Source: Cryptosporangium arvum DSM 44712
GTDB lineage: Bacteria > Actinomycetota > Actinomycetes > Mycobacteriales > Cryptosporangiaceae
DNA length: 64,000 bases
Assembly (NCBI RefSeq): GCF_000585375.1
Contig: NZ_KK073874.1
Span: 3,162,001-3,226,000 of the forward strand
Direction of reading: 5' to 3'
Of the stretch, positions 50,964 to 58,606 are shown in pieces (within the stretch, counting starts at the first letter, position 1; each line of letters starts with the position of its first letter). The notes beneath the pieces were generated by a model. That model worked only from the letters and a program-made list of their open reading frames with translations, was not told where the DNA came from and searched no databases. Made by a program: the position numbers and the translations under genes.

Positions 50964-51707
50964 TTACTGGCCCAGCAGGGTCGCGTAGACCGAAGGACCC
51001 TCGCCCGACAGCGCGGCCTTCGCGTCGACCGCGAGTTGATCGGCCAGGATCTCGGTACGGCCCGATTCGAGGCCACGCAGCGCCCGGTCCACGATCACGG
51101 CCGGGTCGGTCATCAGCGCGTCCAGCGCTCCTGCCCCGGCGACGGCGTCGGCGAACGCCTTCAGCACCGGAGTCGAGGCCATGCCGAAGACGAGGCCGCT
51201 GACGAACGTCCCCGCGCCGGACAGCTCGTCGCGCAGGCTGTTGGTCATGCTCCACAGGGCGGCCTTGGAGGCGGCGTAGACGTGGAGGCCGTCGGAGGTC
51301 GCCCAGGCCGCGGCCGACAGCACGTTGAGCACGGCCCCGCCGCCGTTCGCGGCCAGCACCGGCGCGAACGCGCGCACCATCTGGAGCGTGCCGAAGACGT
51401 TGGTGTCGAACTGGCGGCGGATCAGGTCCGGGTCGCCGTCGGCGAGGGCGAGCCCGGGCGAGGACATCGAGGCGTTGTTGATCAGCAGATCGACGTCGTG
51501 CGCCGTCGCCGCCGCCGCGGCGATCGACGCGTGGTCGGTGAGGTCGAGCCGCAGCACGTGGGCTCCGGGCGCGTCGATCAGCTCGGGGCGGCGGGCCGTG
51601 GCGTAGACCCGCCTCGCACCCCGATCGAGCAGCTGCTGGACGAAGTGATGCCCGAGGTTTCCGGCCCCGACACCGGTGACCAGCGCGGTAGATCCCGATA
51701 GCGTCAT
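50964..51707 (-). CDS. Short-chain dehydrogenase/reductase
   Basis: A 247-residue SDR: TALVTGVGAGNLGHHFVQQL (TGxxxGNLG variant), VLRLDLTD, LLINNASMSSPG, NVLSAAAW (Ser) and the YAASKAAL YxxxK. TAACGT at 51714-51719 lies 6 nt before the ATG. It is divergent from an AraC regulator across 91 bp; this pairing usually means the regulator controls the reductase (inference). The substrate is unknown. Confidence 0.87.
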   Translation of the reverse strand: MTLSGSTALVTGVGAGNLGHHFVQQLLDRGARRVYATARRPELIDAPGAHVLRLDLTDHASIAAAAATAHDVDLLINNASMSSPGLALADGDPDLIRRQFDTNVFGTLQMVRAFAPVLAANGGGAVLNVLSAAAWATSDGLHVYAASKAALWSMTNSLRDELSGAGTFVSGLVFGMASTPVLKAFADAVAGAGALDALMTDPAVIVDRALRGLESGRTEILADQLAVDAKAALSGEGPSVYATLLGQ

Positions 51708-51798
51708 GACTTCACGTTATGGCGCGTACCCCGCACCAGACGATGCTCAAATTCTGCTTTTTTCTTATCCGATCGGCGCACGTTGCTACGGTGGCTGC
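51708..51798. promoter_or_regulatory. Divergent leaderless promoters, SDR and AraC genes
   Basis: TAACGT on the minus strand (51714-51719) and TACGGT on the plus strand (51787-51792) each stand 6 nt before a start codon, ATG at 51707 and GTG at 51799. The sequence between is relatively A/T-rich (CTCAAATTCTGCTTTTTTC) and could hold the operator. I saw no clean palindrome. Confidence 0.5.
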
Positions 51799-52710
51799 GT
51801 GGATCCGGTCACCGAGGTACTGCGTCTCTCCGGCCTGAAGGGCACCGTGGGGACGCGCATCGAGGCGGGCAGCCGGTGGAGCGCGGAGGTGTCGGGCCAC
51901 CCGGGCATCGCCACCCACGCGGTACTCAGCGGCGGCGCTTCGCTCGTGACCGACGACGGGCGGCACGTGGACCTGGCGGCGGGCGACGTCGTCATGCTGC
52001 CGATCGGCGCGAAGCACCGGCTGGGTGACGACCCCGGTGGCGAACCGGTACCGATCCCGGCTCGCGGCGGCGCCGGTCAGTGCCTGCGCCTCGGTTCCGG
52101 CCCGCCGCGCACGCGGATCTTCACCGTCTACTACGACTGCAACCACGTCACCAGGACGCAGGTCCTCGACGAGCTACCCGATTTCCTGCACGTCGAGGGC
52201 GGCGAGCCCGGGGCGGCGTACCTGGACGACGTCGTGCGGCTCCTCGGCCGCGAGCTCTCCCACCCGCAACTCGCCACCACGGCCGTCGTCGACAGCCTGG
52301 TCGACCTCATCCTGATCCAGCTGGTCCGGGCCTGGCTGGCCCGGCAGCCGGAGCACCGGCGCGGTGGCTGGCTGGGTTGGGCCGACGACCCGATCGTGCG
52401 GGACGCCGTGGAACGAGTGCACGCCGATCCGGCCGGGGACTGGTCGGCCGCCACGCTGGCCGCCGCGCTGAACGTCTCCCGGGCGACGCTGGCGCGGCGC
52501 TTCCAGGCGGCCATGGGTCGCAGCCCGGCGGCGTACGTCACCCAGTGGCGCATGGATCTGGCCGCTTCCCGGCTGCGCGACACCCGTGACCCGGTCGAGG
52601 CCGTCGCCGCCCGGGTGGGCTACCGGTCGGTGCCGTCGTTCACCCGCGCGTTCCTCCGCGATCGCGGCACGACGCCCGGGGCCTTCCGGCGGCAGCGTCA
52701 GAAGCCGTAG
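51799..52710 (+). CDS. AraC-family regulator with cupin domain
   Basis: A 303-residue regulator. The N-terminal cupin_6-like part reads VTEVLRLSGLKGTVGTRIEA, then SGHPGIATHAVLSGGASLV and HVDLAAGDVVMLPIGAKHRL. The C-terminal double HTH is WSAATLAAALNVSRATLARRF and VEAVAARVGYRSVPSFTRAF. The GTG at 51799 fits both the leaderless -10 and the family start (DPVTEVLRL). It faces the SDR gene it probably regulates. Confidence 0.88.
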   Translation: MDPVTEVLRLSGLKGTVGTRIEAGSRWSAEVSGHPGIATHAVLSGGASLVTDDGRHVDLAAGDVVMLPIGAKHRLGDDPGGEPVPIPARGGAGQCLRLGSGPPRTRIFTVYYDCNHVTRTQVLDELPDFLHVEGGEPGAAYLDDVVRLLGRELSHPQLATTAVVDSLVDLILIQLVRAWLARQPEHRRGGWLGWADDPIVRDAVERVHADPAGDWSAATLAAALNVSRATLARRFQAAMGRSPAAYVTQWRMDLAASRLRDTRDPVEAVAARVGYRSVPSFTRAFLRDRGTTPGAFRRQRQKP

Positions 52711-52711
52711 G

Positions 52712-53287
52712 TCACGTCCGGGCGTAGTGCGTCACGGTGGAGCCGGAGGCGAAGGTCTCGCGGTGCGCGGGCGTGAACGCGGTGGGGCCGAACGCGCCGG
52801 TGAAGGCGGAGATGCCGTCGCCGACGACGATCGGGTAGCTCTTGATGACCAGCTCGTCGATCTCCGGGAGGACGGCCGCCGCGAGCGTGCCCCCGCCGGC
52901 CAGCCAGACGTCGAACGGGGACTCCTCGGCCTTCAGCGCACGTACCAGCGCCACCGGGTCGCGGCCGACCAGCTCGACCGCCGGGTCGGCGATCCCGCCG
53001 AGCGTGCTCGAGACGACGTACTGGCGCAGGTGCCCGTACGGGCTCGCGATGCCGGCGTCGAGCGCCGGCCGGTAGGTGCCCAGCCCCATCACCACCGTGT
53101 CGAACCGCTTGTTGGCGGCGTTCCCGACCCCGAAGTGCGCCCGGGCGTGCGTCGGCAGCGTCTCCGGGAGGTTCGCGCCGATCCACCCGGCCAGGTCCTC
53201 GCCGAGCGGGAAGAAGTCGAACGATCCGTCGGGGCCGGCGATGTACCCGTCGATGCTGACGCCGACGTAGTAGACCAGTTTTCGCAT
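52712..53287 (-). CDS. RibD C-terminal/dihydrofolate reductase-like protein
   Basis: A 191-residue RibD_C protein: LVYYVGVSIDGYIAGPDGSF, DTVVMGLGTYRPAL, VWLAGGGTLAAAVLPEIDEL (NADPH strand) and YPIVVGDGISAF. A second member of the family in the window (another at 24568-25161), sharing only the family pattern. It lies 28 nt after a TetR gene on the same strand, with an operator-like palindrome in the gap. Confidence 0.88.
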   Translation of the reverse strand: MRKLVYYVGVSIDGYIAGPDGSFDFFPLGEDLAGWIGANLPETLPTHARAHFGVGNAANKRFDTVVMGLGTYRPALDAGIASPYGHLRQYVVSSTLGGIADPAVELVGRDPVALVRALKAEESPFDVWLAGGGTLAAAVLPEIDELVIKSYPIVVGDGISAFTGAFGPTAFTPAHRETFASGSTVTHYART

Positions 53288-53294
53288 GACGTCC

Positions 53295-53318
53295 TAACCA
53301 CTGCACTTGAAGTGGTTA
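53295..53318. promoter_or_regulatory. TetR operator-like palindrome TAACCACT-N8-AGTGGTTA
   Basis: Perfect 8-bp arms (53295-53302 and 53311-53318) with an 8-nt spacer, placed 8 nt upstream of the reductase ATG at 53287 and overlapping the stop codon of the TetR gene. The TetR product is the likely ligand, giving the reductase gene its own repressible promoter inside the operon. Confidence 0.55.
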
Positions 53319-53888
53319 CGAATCTAGCACGTGCTCGACGAGCTCCTGGATCAGTGCGTCGGTGTCGTAGCCCTCGACGATCGCCGGCATCGTCAACGAG
53401 TCCACGACCAGGCCGAACATCGCGAAGTACAGCAACGCGACGCCGGTGCGGTCGCCGGGGAGCCCGGCCGCCACGTGGTAGTCGACGAGCTCCCGGTGCT
53501 CGGCCGCGAGAAAGCCGCTGAGCTCGGCGTAGAGATCGGGGCGGCGGGTGGCCTCCAGCCGCAGCTCGAGCATCGCGAGGTTGCTCGACCGGTCCGCGCG
53601 CTGACGATCGAGCAGCTGGCGCATCAGCTCACCGGCCAGCGCGTGCGACGGCGCCTGCGTCATCGTGGCCGCGAGCGCCTCCGGATCGGGCGTCAGACGC
53701 TCCCGCGTGCGCCGCATGACCTGCGCGAGCAGTTCGTCGCGATTGGCGAAGTAGTTGGTCGCGGTGCCGGTGGGGACCCCGGCCTCCTTGTCGATGGCGC
53801 GCAGGGTCAGCCCGCGTGACCCGTCCCGGGCCAGGACCTCGATGGCCGCGTCGAGCAGCGCGGTACGCCGAGCCGGGTTCTGCCGCAT
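53316..53888 (-). CDS. TetR-family regulator
   Basis: A 190-residue repressor: RRTALLDAAIEVLARDGSRG, LTLRAIDKEAGVPTGTATNY, FANRDELLAQVMRRTRE form the HTH. The helical C-terminal domain includes LEATRRPDLYAELSGFLAAE. The ATG at 53888 gives the usual short arm; longer readings start inside the neighbouring gene's complementary frame. It is first in a two-gene unit with the RibD-like reductase. Confidence 0.88.
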   Translation of the reverse strand: MRQNPARRTALLDAAIEVLARDGSRGLTLRAIDKEAGVPTGTATNYFANRDELLAQVMRRTRERLTPDPEALAATMTQAPSHALAGELMRQLLDRQRADRSSNLAMLELRLEATRRPDLYAELSGFLAAEHRELVDYHVAAGLPGDRTGVALLYFAMFGLVVDSLTMPAIVEGYDTDALIQELVEHVLDS

Positions 53889-53901
53889 GCCTGAAGTACT
53901 A

Positions 53902-55176
53902 CTACACGTCCTCGCGGAGGGCGGACCAGCGGGCGAGGCGCTCGCTGACCCCGGCCTCGTTGCCGTCCGTGGTGGGCCGGTAGAACGTCTCGCGGTCCAT
54001 GCCGTCGGGGAAGTAGTTCGCGCCCGAGAAGCCGTCGGGGGTGTCGGGGTCGTATTGGTAGTCCTCGCCGTAGCCGAGGTCACGCATCAGGCCGGTGGGG
54101 GCGTTGAGGATGTGCGCGGGCGGCATCAGCGAACCCGTGCGCCGCGCGGCCGCGCGGGCCTCGTCGAAGCCGCGGTACACGCTTACCGACTTCGGCGCCG
54201 TGGCCAGGTAGACCGCCGCCTGGGCGATGGCCAGCTCACCCTCGGGGGAGCCGAGCCGCTCGTACACGTCCCAGGCGGCGAGCGTCTGCGCGACCGCCTG
54301 CGGATCGGCCATCCCGACGTCCTCGGTGGCGAAGCGGACGAGCCGGCGGGCGACGTAGAGCGGGTCCTCACCGCCCTCGAGCATGCGCGCGAGCCAGTAC
54401 AGCGTCGCGTCGGGATCGGAGCCGCGCATCGACTTGTGCAGCGCGGAGATCAGGTTGTAGTGCCCTTCCTGCTTCTTGTCGTAGAGCGGCGCGCGCTTCT
54501 GCACCAGCTCCGCGAGCCGGGCGACGTCGAGTGGCGGGCCGCTCGTGGGGAGCTGCTCGATCATGTTGAGCAGGTAGCGGCCGTCGCCGTCGGACAGCGC
54601 GATCAGGGCCTGACGGGCGTCGGAGGTGAGGGGCACGGGCCCGGCGCGCTCGACGAGCGTCTCCAGGGCGTCGTCGTTCAGGCGTTTGAGGACGAACACC
54701 TGACAGCGCGACAGCAACGCGCCGTTCAGTTCGAAGCTCGGGTTCTCGGTGGTGGCGCCGACCAGCACGACCGTGCCGTCCTCGACGTAGGGCAGGAAAC
54801 TGTCTTGCTGGGCGCGGTTGAACCGGTGGATCTCGTCGACGAAGAGCAGCGTGCCCCGGCCCAGCTCGCGGCGCTTGGTGGCGGCCTGGAAGACCCTCCG
54901 CAGGTCGGCGACGCCGGAGAACGTGGCCGAGAGCGGCTCGAAGACGAGGTCGCTGCGCTCGGCCAGCAGCCGCGCGATCGTCGTCTTGCCGCAGCCCGGC
55001 GGGCCCCACAGGATCATCGAGACCAGGCGCTTCTCGGCCACCATGCGCCCGAGCGGTGCGTCGGGCGCCAGCAGGTGGGCCTGGCCGACGACCTCGCCGA
55101 GCGTCGTCGGACGCAGCCGATCGGCGAGCGGGCGCGCCGGCCCCTCGCTCTCGAACAACGACAACGCTTCGTCCAT
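53902..55176 (-). CDS. rarA: Replication-associated recombination protein RarA (MgsA)
   Basis: A 424-residue AAA+ ATPase of the clamp-loader type that acts at stalled replication forks. It shows PLADRLRPTTLGEVVGQAHL, Walker A LWGPPGCGKTTIARLLA, Walker B TLLFVDEIHRFNRAQQDSFL, sensor 1 LVGATTENPSFELN and the C-terminal tetramerisation region LISALHKSMRGSDPDATLYW. Length is normal. TACGGT (55183-55188) lies 6 nt before the ATG: leaderless, back to back with the TPR gene promoter. Confidence 0.95.
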   Translation of the reverse strand: MDEALSLFESEGPARPLADRLRPTTLGEVVGQAHLLAPDAPLGRMVAEKRLVSMILWGPPGCGKTTIARLLAERSDLVFEPLSATFSGVADLRRVFQAATKRRELGRGTLLFVDEIHRFNRAQQDSFLPYVEDGTVVLVGATTENPSFELNGALLSRCQVFVLKRLNDDALETLVERAGPVPLTSDARQALIALSDGDGRYLLNMIEQLPTSGPPLDVARLAELVQKRAPLYDKKQEGHYNLISALHKSMRGSDPDATLYWLARMLEGGEDPLYVARRLVRFATEDVGMADPQAVAQTLAAWDVYERLGSPEGELAIAQAAVYLATAPKSVSVYRGFDEARAAARRTGSLMPPAHILNAPTGLMRDLGYGEDYQYDPDTPDGFSGANYFPDGMDRETFYRPTTDGNEAGVSERLARWSALREDV

Positions 55177-55205
55177 ACCGCGACCGTACGGCTAGGGTCC
55201 GACAG
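55177..55205. promoter_or_regulatory. Back-to-back leaderless promoters, rarA and TPR gene
   Basis: Only 29 bp separate two divergent ATGs. TACGGT (minus strand, 55183-55188) lies 6 nt from the rarA ATG, and TAGGGT (plus strand, 55193-55198) lies 7 nt from the ATG at 55206. The two -10 boxes are 4 bp apart, so transcription from one must sterically exclude the other. Confidence 0.6.
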
Positions 55206-55910
55206 ATGGGGTTCGCGCAGGAGGTACGGGCGGCGTTCCGGCGGGGCGACACCGCAGCGGTGACCCTGCTGGCGCAGGCCGAAGTGGAGCGTGCGCGCAC
55301 GACCGGGGATTCGGCGGGCGAGGTCGAGGCGCTCTACGCGTTGGCCCGCGTGGCCCTCCGCGAGGAGGACCGGCCCCGGGCCGAGCAGCTGGCCGAGGCC
55401 GCGCTCGTCGTCGCGATGGCCGCGGGCGACCGGGCTCTGGAGGAACGGCCGCGGCACGTGCTCGCCGCCGTGGCCCGCCTGTCCGGCGACCACCTCACCG
55501 CGCGGGAGCGCTACCGGGCGAGCATCGCGCTGAACGAGGAGCTGGGTCGGCCGGAGACCGTGACCTCCGAGTCGTACAACCTGGCGTTCACCGAGCTGCA
55601 CCTCGGTGACCTCGAGCGGGCCCGCGAGCTGTTCGCGGCGGTCCGCCGGCGCACCGCCGACCCGGCGATGCTCGCGTACCTGGCGATCGGCGGGGCCGCG
55701 CTGGCCCGCGCCGAGGGCGACCACGAGCGCGCCGCGGAACTGCTGGGAAGCGTCGACGCCGCGTTCGCGGCGATCGGCCAGGTACCGGACCCGGACGACG
55801 CCGCCGAGCTGGCCGCGGTCCGGGACGCCACCGTCGCGGCGCTTGGCGAGGAGCGTTTCCGCGAGCGGTACGCGGCCGGAACCTCCCGGCGCCCGGACGA
55901 CCTGGGTTAA
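55206..55910 (+). CDS. TPR-like helical protein
   Basis: A 234-residue all-helical protein with tetratricopeptide-like pairs: GDSAGEVEALYALARVALRE, DRPRAEQLAEAALVVAMAAG, SYNLAFTELHLGDLERAREL and AYLAIGGAALARAEGDHERA. No enzymatic motif, no export signal; probably a scaffold of unknown role. It is transcribed divergently from rarA and followed 10 nt later by a DUF1905/YdeI protein. Confidence 0.75.
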   Translation: MGFAQEVRAAFRRGDTAAVTLLAQAEVERARTTGDSAGEVEALYALARVALREEDRPRAEQLAEAALVVAMAAGDRALEERPRHVLAAVARLSGDHLTARERYRASIALNEELGRPETVTSESYNLAFTELHLGDLERARELFAAVRRRTADPAMLAYLAIGGAALARAEGDHERAAELLGSVDAAFAAIGQVPDPDDAAELAAVRDATVAALGEERFRERYAAGTSRRPDDLG

Positions 55911-55920
55911 CGTCACCGGC

Positions 55921-56382
55921 ATGGGACAGACGTTGCGGCTGAGCGCGATCCTCGAGCCCCGGGGCCCGGCCGGAGCGTTCGTGCTCACCGATGAGCAGGC
56001 CGCCGCACTCGGGGACGGGAAGAAGGCGTTCCCGGTGACGGTCACGGTCAACGGCGTCACGCTCGCGCTGCGGCTGGCCCGGATGGGCGGTGAGAACATG
56101 ATCGGCCTGGCCAAGGCCGCCCGCGCGCAGGCAGGCGTGGAACTCGGCGCGACCTACGACGTCCAGATCTCGGCCGACGCGGGGGAGCGCACCGTCGAGG
56201 TGCCCGCCGACCTGGCCGCCGCGCTGGCCGCCGACCCGGCCGCGGAGTCCGCGTTCACCGGCCTGGCCTACTCGCACCGCAAGGAGTTCGTCCGGTGGGT
56301 CACCGAGGCGAAGCGCGAGGCCACCCGGGCCGACCGGGTCGTCAAGACCGTGGAGATGGTGCGGGCGGGTACGACCCGCTGA
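55921..56382 (+). CDS. DUF1905 and YdeI-like (OmpD-associated) protein
   Basis: A 153-residue protein with two parts. Residues 1-95 are a DUF1905 beta-barrel: LRLSAILEPRGPAGAFVLTD, FPVTVTVNGVTLALRLARMG. A C-terminal helical bacteriocin-protection YdeI part has AFTGLAYSHRKEFVRWVTEA and AKREATRADRVVKTVEMVR. The family is linked to stress or antimicrobial-peptide resistance, with weak evidence. Its last 41 bp overlap the convergent oxidoreductase gene. Confidence 0.82.
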   Translation: MGQTLRLSAILEPRGPAGAFVLTDEQAAALGDGKKAFPVTVTVNGVTLALRLARMGGENMIGLAKAARAQAGVELGATYDVQISADAGERTVEVPADLAAALAADPAAESAFTGLAYSHRKEFVRWVTEAKREATRADRVVKTVEMVRAGTTR

Positions 56383-57274
56383 ACACGATCTTGCCGGGGG
56401 CGTGACGGCCCTCGCTGAGTTCGTGCGCGGCGGCGGCCTCCTCCAGCCCGAACGTGGCCGCCACCGGGATGGTCAGGCGTCCCTGGGCGGCGAGGTCCAC
56501 CGCGAGGCCGAGCGCGTGGTCGGCGAGCGGATCGGTGCCGCCGGAGGACAGGTGCACGCCCACTGCGGGGGCGGTGAGGTCGGCGATCGTGACGACCCGG
56601 TCCGGGTCGCCGGCCAGCGCGATCAGGTCGGGGAGCGCGCCGCCGGCGCAGTCGAAGACCGCGTCGACGCCCGGCGGCACCCGTTCGGTCAGGCCGGGGC
56701 CGTAGGTGGTCGGGTGCGCGCCGAGGGCCCGCAGGAACTCGTGGTTGTACACGCCGGCGGTGCCGACGACCCGCGCGCCACGGGCCACGGCCAGCTGCAC
56801 CGCGACCGTGCCGACGCCCCCGGCCGCGCCGTTGATCAGCACGGTGTCGCCGTCGCCGACCGCCAGCCGGTCCAGCACGCGGGTGGCCGTCTCGACCGAC
56901 CCGGCCGCGCCCCCGGCCTCGTCCCAGCTCCACCCGGCCGGTTTCGGAGCCCACGCCACGAGCACGGCGATCTCGGCGTTGGCGCCGCGGGTGCCGGGTG
57001 AGACCCAGCCGAACACCGCGTCGCCGATCGCCACCCCGGTCACCCCGGCGCCGACCTCGTCCACCACCCCGGCGGCGTCGAACCCGGTCCGCCAGGGCAG
57101 AACCGCCGGCACGACCGCGCGCATCGCCCCCGAGCGGATCAGCGTCTCGCCCGTCGAGAGCCCCGACGCCCGCACCGCGACGCGGACCTCCCCCGGTCCC
57201 GCGTGCGGCTCGGCGACCTCGACGACTTCGAGCACGCTCGGCGGCCCGTACTGCGCGAACTGCACTGCTCTCAT
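56342..57274 (-). CDS. Zinc-free quinone oxidoreductase (MDR family)
   Basis: A 310-residue NADPH-dependent medium-chain dehydrogenase. It starts MRAVQFAQYGPPSVLEVVEV, has TGFDAAGVVDEVGAGVTGVA and IGDAVFGWV, and the cofactor loop is VLINGAAGGVGTVAVQLAVA (AxxGGVG). Catalytic zinc ligands are absent, so it belongs to the quinone oxidoreductase branch. The ATG at 57274 gives the canonical N-terminus. It shares 41 bp with the YdeI-like gene at its 3' end. Confidence 0.92.
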   Translation of the reverse strand: MRAVQFAQYGPPSVLEVVEVAEPHAGPGEVRVAVRASGLSTGETLIRSGAMRAVVPAVLPWRTGFDAAGVVDEVGAGVTGVAIGDAVFGWVSPGTRGANAEIAVLVAWAPKPAGWSWDEAGGAAGSVETATRVLDRLAVGDGDTVLINGAAGGVGTVAVQLAVARGARVVGTAGVYNHEFLRALGAHPTTYGPGLTERVPPGVDAVFDCAGGALPDLIALAGDPDRVVTIADLTAPAVGVHLSSGGTDPLADHALGLAVDLAAQGRLTIPVAATFGLEEAAAAHELSEGRHAPGKIVFSGSYPPAPSPRS

Positions 57275-57340
57275 GCCGCCGGACGCTAACCGGCCACTCC
57301 GGCCCACCCGCGGAAGTGAGAGCGCGCCCGGCCAGCTGCC

Positions 57341-57853
57341 TCACCTACCGCTGTCCCGGGCCCGAGGGGCAGACCTCCCGGCGGGTCGGGAGAGCTGTCC
57401 CGCGCGGTAGGCGCGCGAGGCCTCGGCGATGCGCTGCGCGGTGTCGACGAAAGCCCGGAGCGCCTCCTCGCCCACGTCCGCGCCGACCGCGTCCGCCCAG
57501 GCGTGCTGGGCGTCGCGCAGCCGTTCCAGGGTGGCGCGCCCGGTGTCGGTGGGGGAGAGCAGTTTCGCCCGGCGGTGGTGCGGGTTCGCGCCGTACGTGG
57601 CCCAGCCCTTCTCGACCAGCAGGTCGGCCGTGCGCTGCACGCTCTGCCTGGCCAGCCCCAACCCGACGCGACGCGCGACGTCGGAGACGCTCAGCGGCTG
57701 GTCGAGCGTCGCACCGAGCACCTGCCACCAGGCCGGGGTCAGGCCGGCCGGCTCGCTGATGTCGCGCGCGGCGGCCAGCAGTTCACCGTTGAGCTCGAAC
57801 ACCGGAAGCACGGCGTCGGTGAGCGCGTCACCGGCCGACGACCGTGTGCTCAC
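57341..57853 (-). CDS. MarR-family regulator
   Basis: A 170-residue winged-helix regulator: LTPAWWQVLGATLDQPLSVS, DVARRVGLGLARQSVQRTAD (recognition helix), LLVEKGWATYGANPHHRRAK (wing) and LLSPTDTGRATLERL. The GTG overlaps the stop of the DJ-1 gene (GTGA). It probably represses the pair through the nested palindromes at 58428-58468. The basic tail (SRPAGRSAPRARDSGR) is dispensable in the family. Confidence 0.88.
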   Translation of the reverse strand: MSTRSSAGDALTDAVLPVFELNGELLAAARDISEPAGLTPAWWQVLGATLDQPLSVSDVARRVGLGLARQSVQRTADLLVEKGWATYGANPHHRRAKLLSPTDTGRATLERLRDAQHAWADAVGADVGEEALRAFVDTAQRIAEASRAYRAGQLSRPAGRSAPRARDSGR

Positions 57854-58416
57854 GCGCCCACCAGCTGCTCGTAGTAGCGACGCTCGCCGGTGGTGTAGAG
57901 CCCGTACCAGGCCTCGACGACCGGCGCGGGGAACAGCGCCAGCTCCTCGAACAGCGCGCGGGCGAAGTCGATCGGCGCGGTGGCCGGTGCGGTGATCAGG
58001 TTCCGGTCGGTGACCACCGCGGCCTCCCGGTAGCGGTGCGCACCGCGGTAGTCCGGCAGGTAGTCGGGCGCGTTGCTGGTGTGCGCCCGGTCGTCGAGCA
58101 GCCCGGCGCGCGCGAGGCCGAACGTCGCGCCGCAGACGGCCGCCACCGTGACCCCGTCGTCGAGCGATCGGCGCGCCAGCTCGAGGACCTCGTCGTGCCC
58201 GGTCTCCCAGGTGTCGGCGCCGGGCAGCACGAGCGCGTCGAACTCCTCGGGCGCCGGCTCCACGAGCAGCCGCAGCCCGCCCATGGTGCGTACCTCGGTG
58301 ACGCCGGGTGCGCCGAACACCCGCAGCTCGCCCCCGGCCATCGCCAGGCCGGCCACCAGGTAGCCGTACTCCCAGTCGGCCATCGTGTCGGTCGCGTACA
58401 GGGCAACGGTCGTCAT
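57850..58416 (-). CDS. DJ-1/PfpI-family protein
   Basis: A 188-residue single-domain DJ-1/PfpI protein: TTVALYATDTMADWEYGYLV, VLPGADTW, and the nucleophile elbow TVAAVCGATFGLARAGLL with Cys95, followed by SNAPDYLPDY. This branch (YdeA-like) includes chaperone, glyoxalase or protease-like activities; the exact one is unclear. It is the first gene of an operon with MarR and lies directly behind the strongest operator of the window. Confidence 0.88.
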   Translation of the reverse strand: MTTVALYATDTMADWEYGYLVAGLAMAGGELRVFGAPGVTEVRTMGGLRLLVEPAPEEFDALVLPGADTWETGHDEVLELARRSLDDGVTVAAVCGATFGLARAGLLDDRAHTSNAPDYLPDYRGAHRYREAAVVTDRNLITAPATAPIDFARALFEELALFPAPVVEAWYGLYTTGERRYYEQLVGA

Positions 58417-58427
58417 GGCGCACTCCT

Positions 58428-58468
58428 TTGACAGTGTGCTGTCATCTTATGTGACAGCACACTGTCAA
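58428..58468. promoter_or_regulatory. Nested palindromes, MarR operator
   Basis: TTGACAGTGTGCTGTCA (58428-58444) and its exact complement (58452-58468) form a perfect 17-bp inverted repeat with a 7-nt spacer. Each arm is itself a palindrome, TGACAG-N4-CTGTCA, so two dimer sites lie 23 bp apart centre to centre. The site is 11 nt upstream of the DJ-1 ATG. The MarR protein of the operon is the natural ligand. Confidence 0.7.
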
Positions 58469-58606
58469 TCAAGTTCCACAAAGTGAGCTTTGCCACTACG
58501 GAGAGTCGTCATAGCACAACGTCGCTACCCCGTAGCGGACATCAATTTCTTAAGTTCGCCGACTTACTGTCTGGGGCACGAACCGGGCGGTCGAGGGGGC
58601 GACGGA

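Noticed and set aside
24568-53287. The two RibD-like reductase genes as a recent duplication
   Set aside because: They share only family-level motifs, differ in length and lie in different regulatory settings (AraC versus TetR), so they are old paralogues at most.
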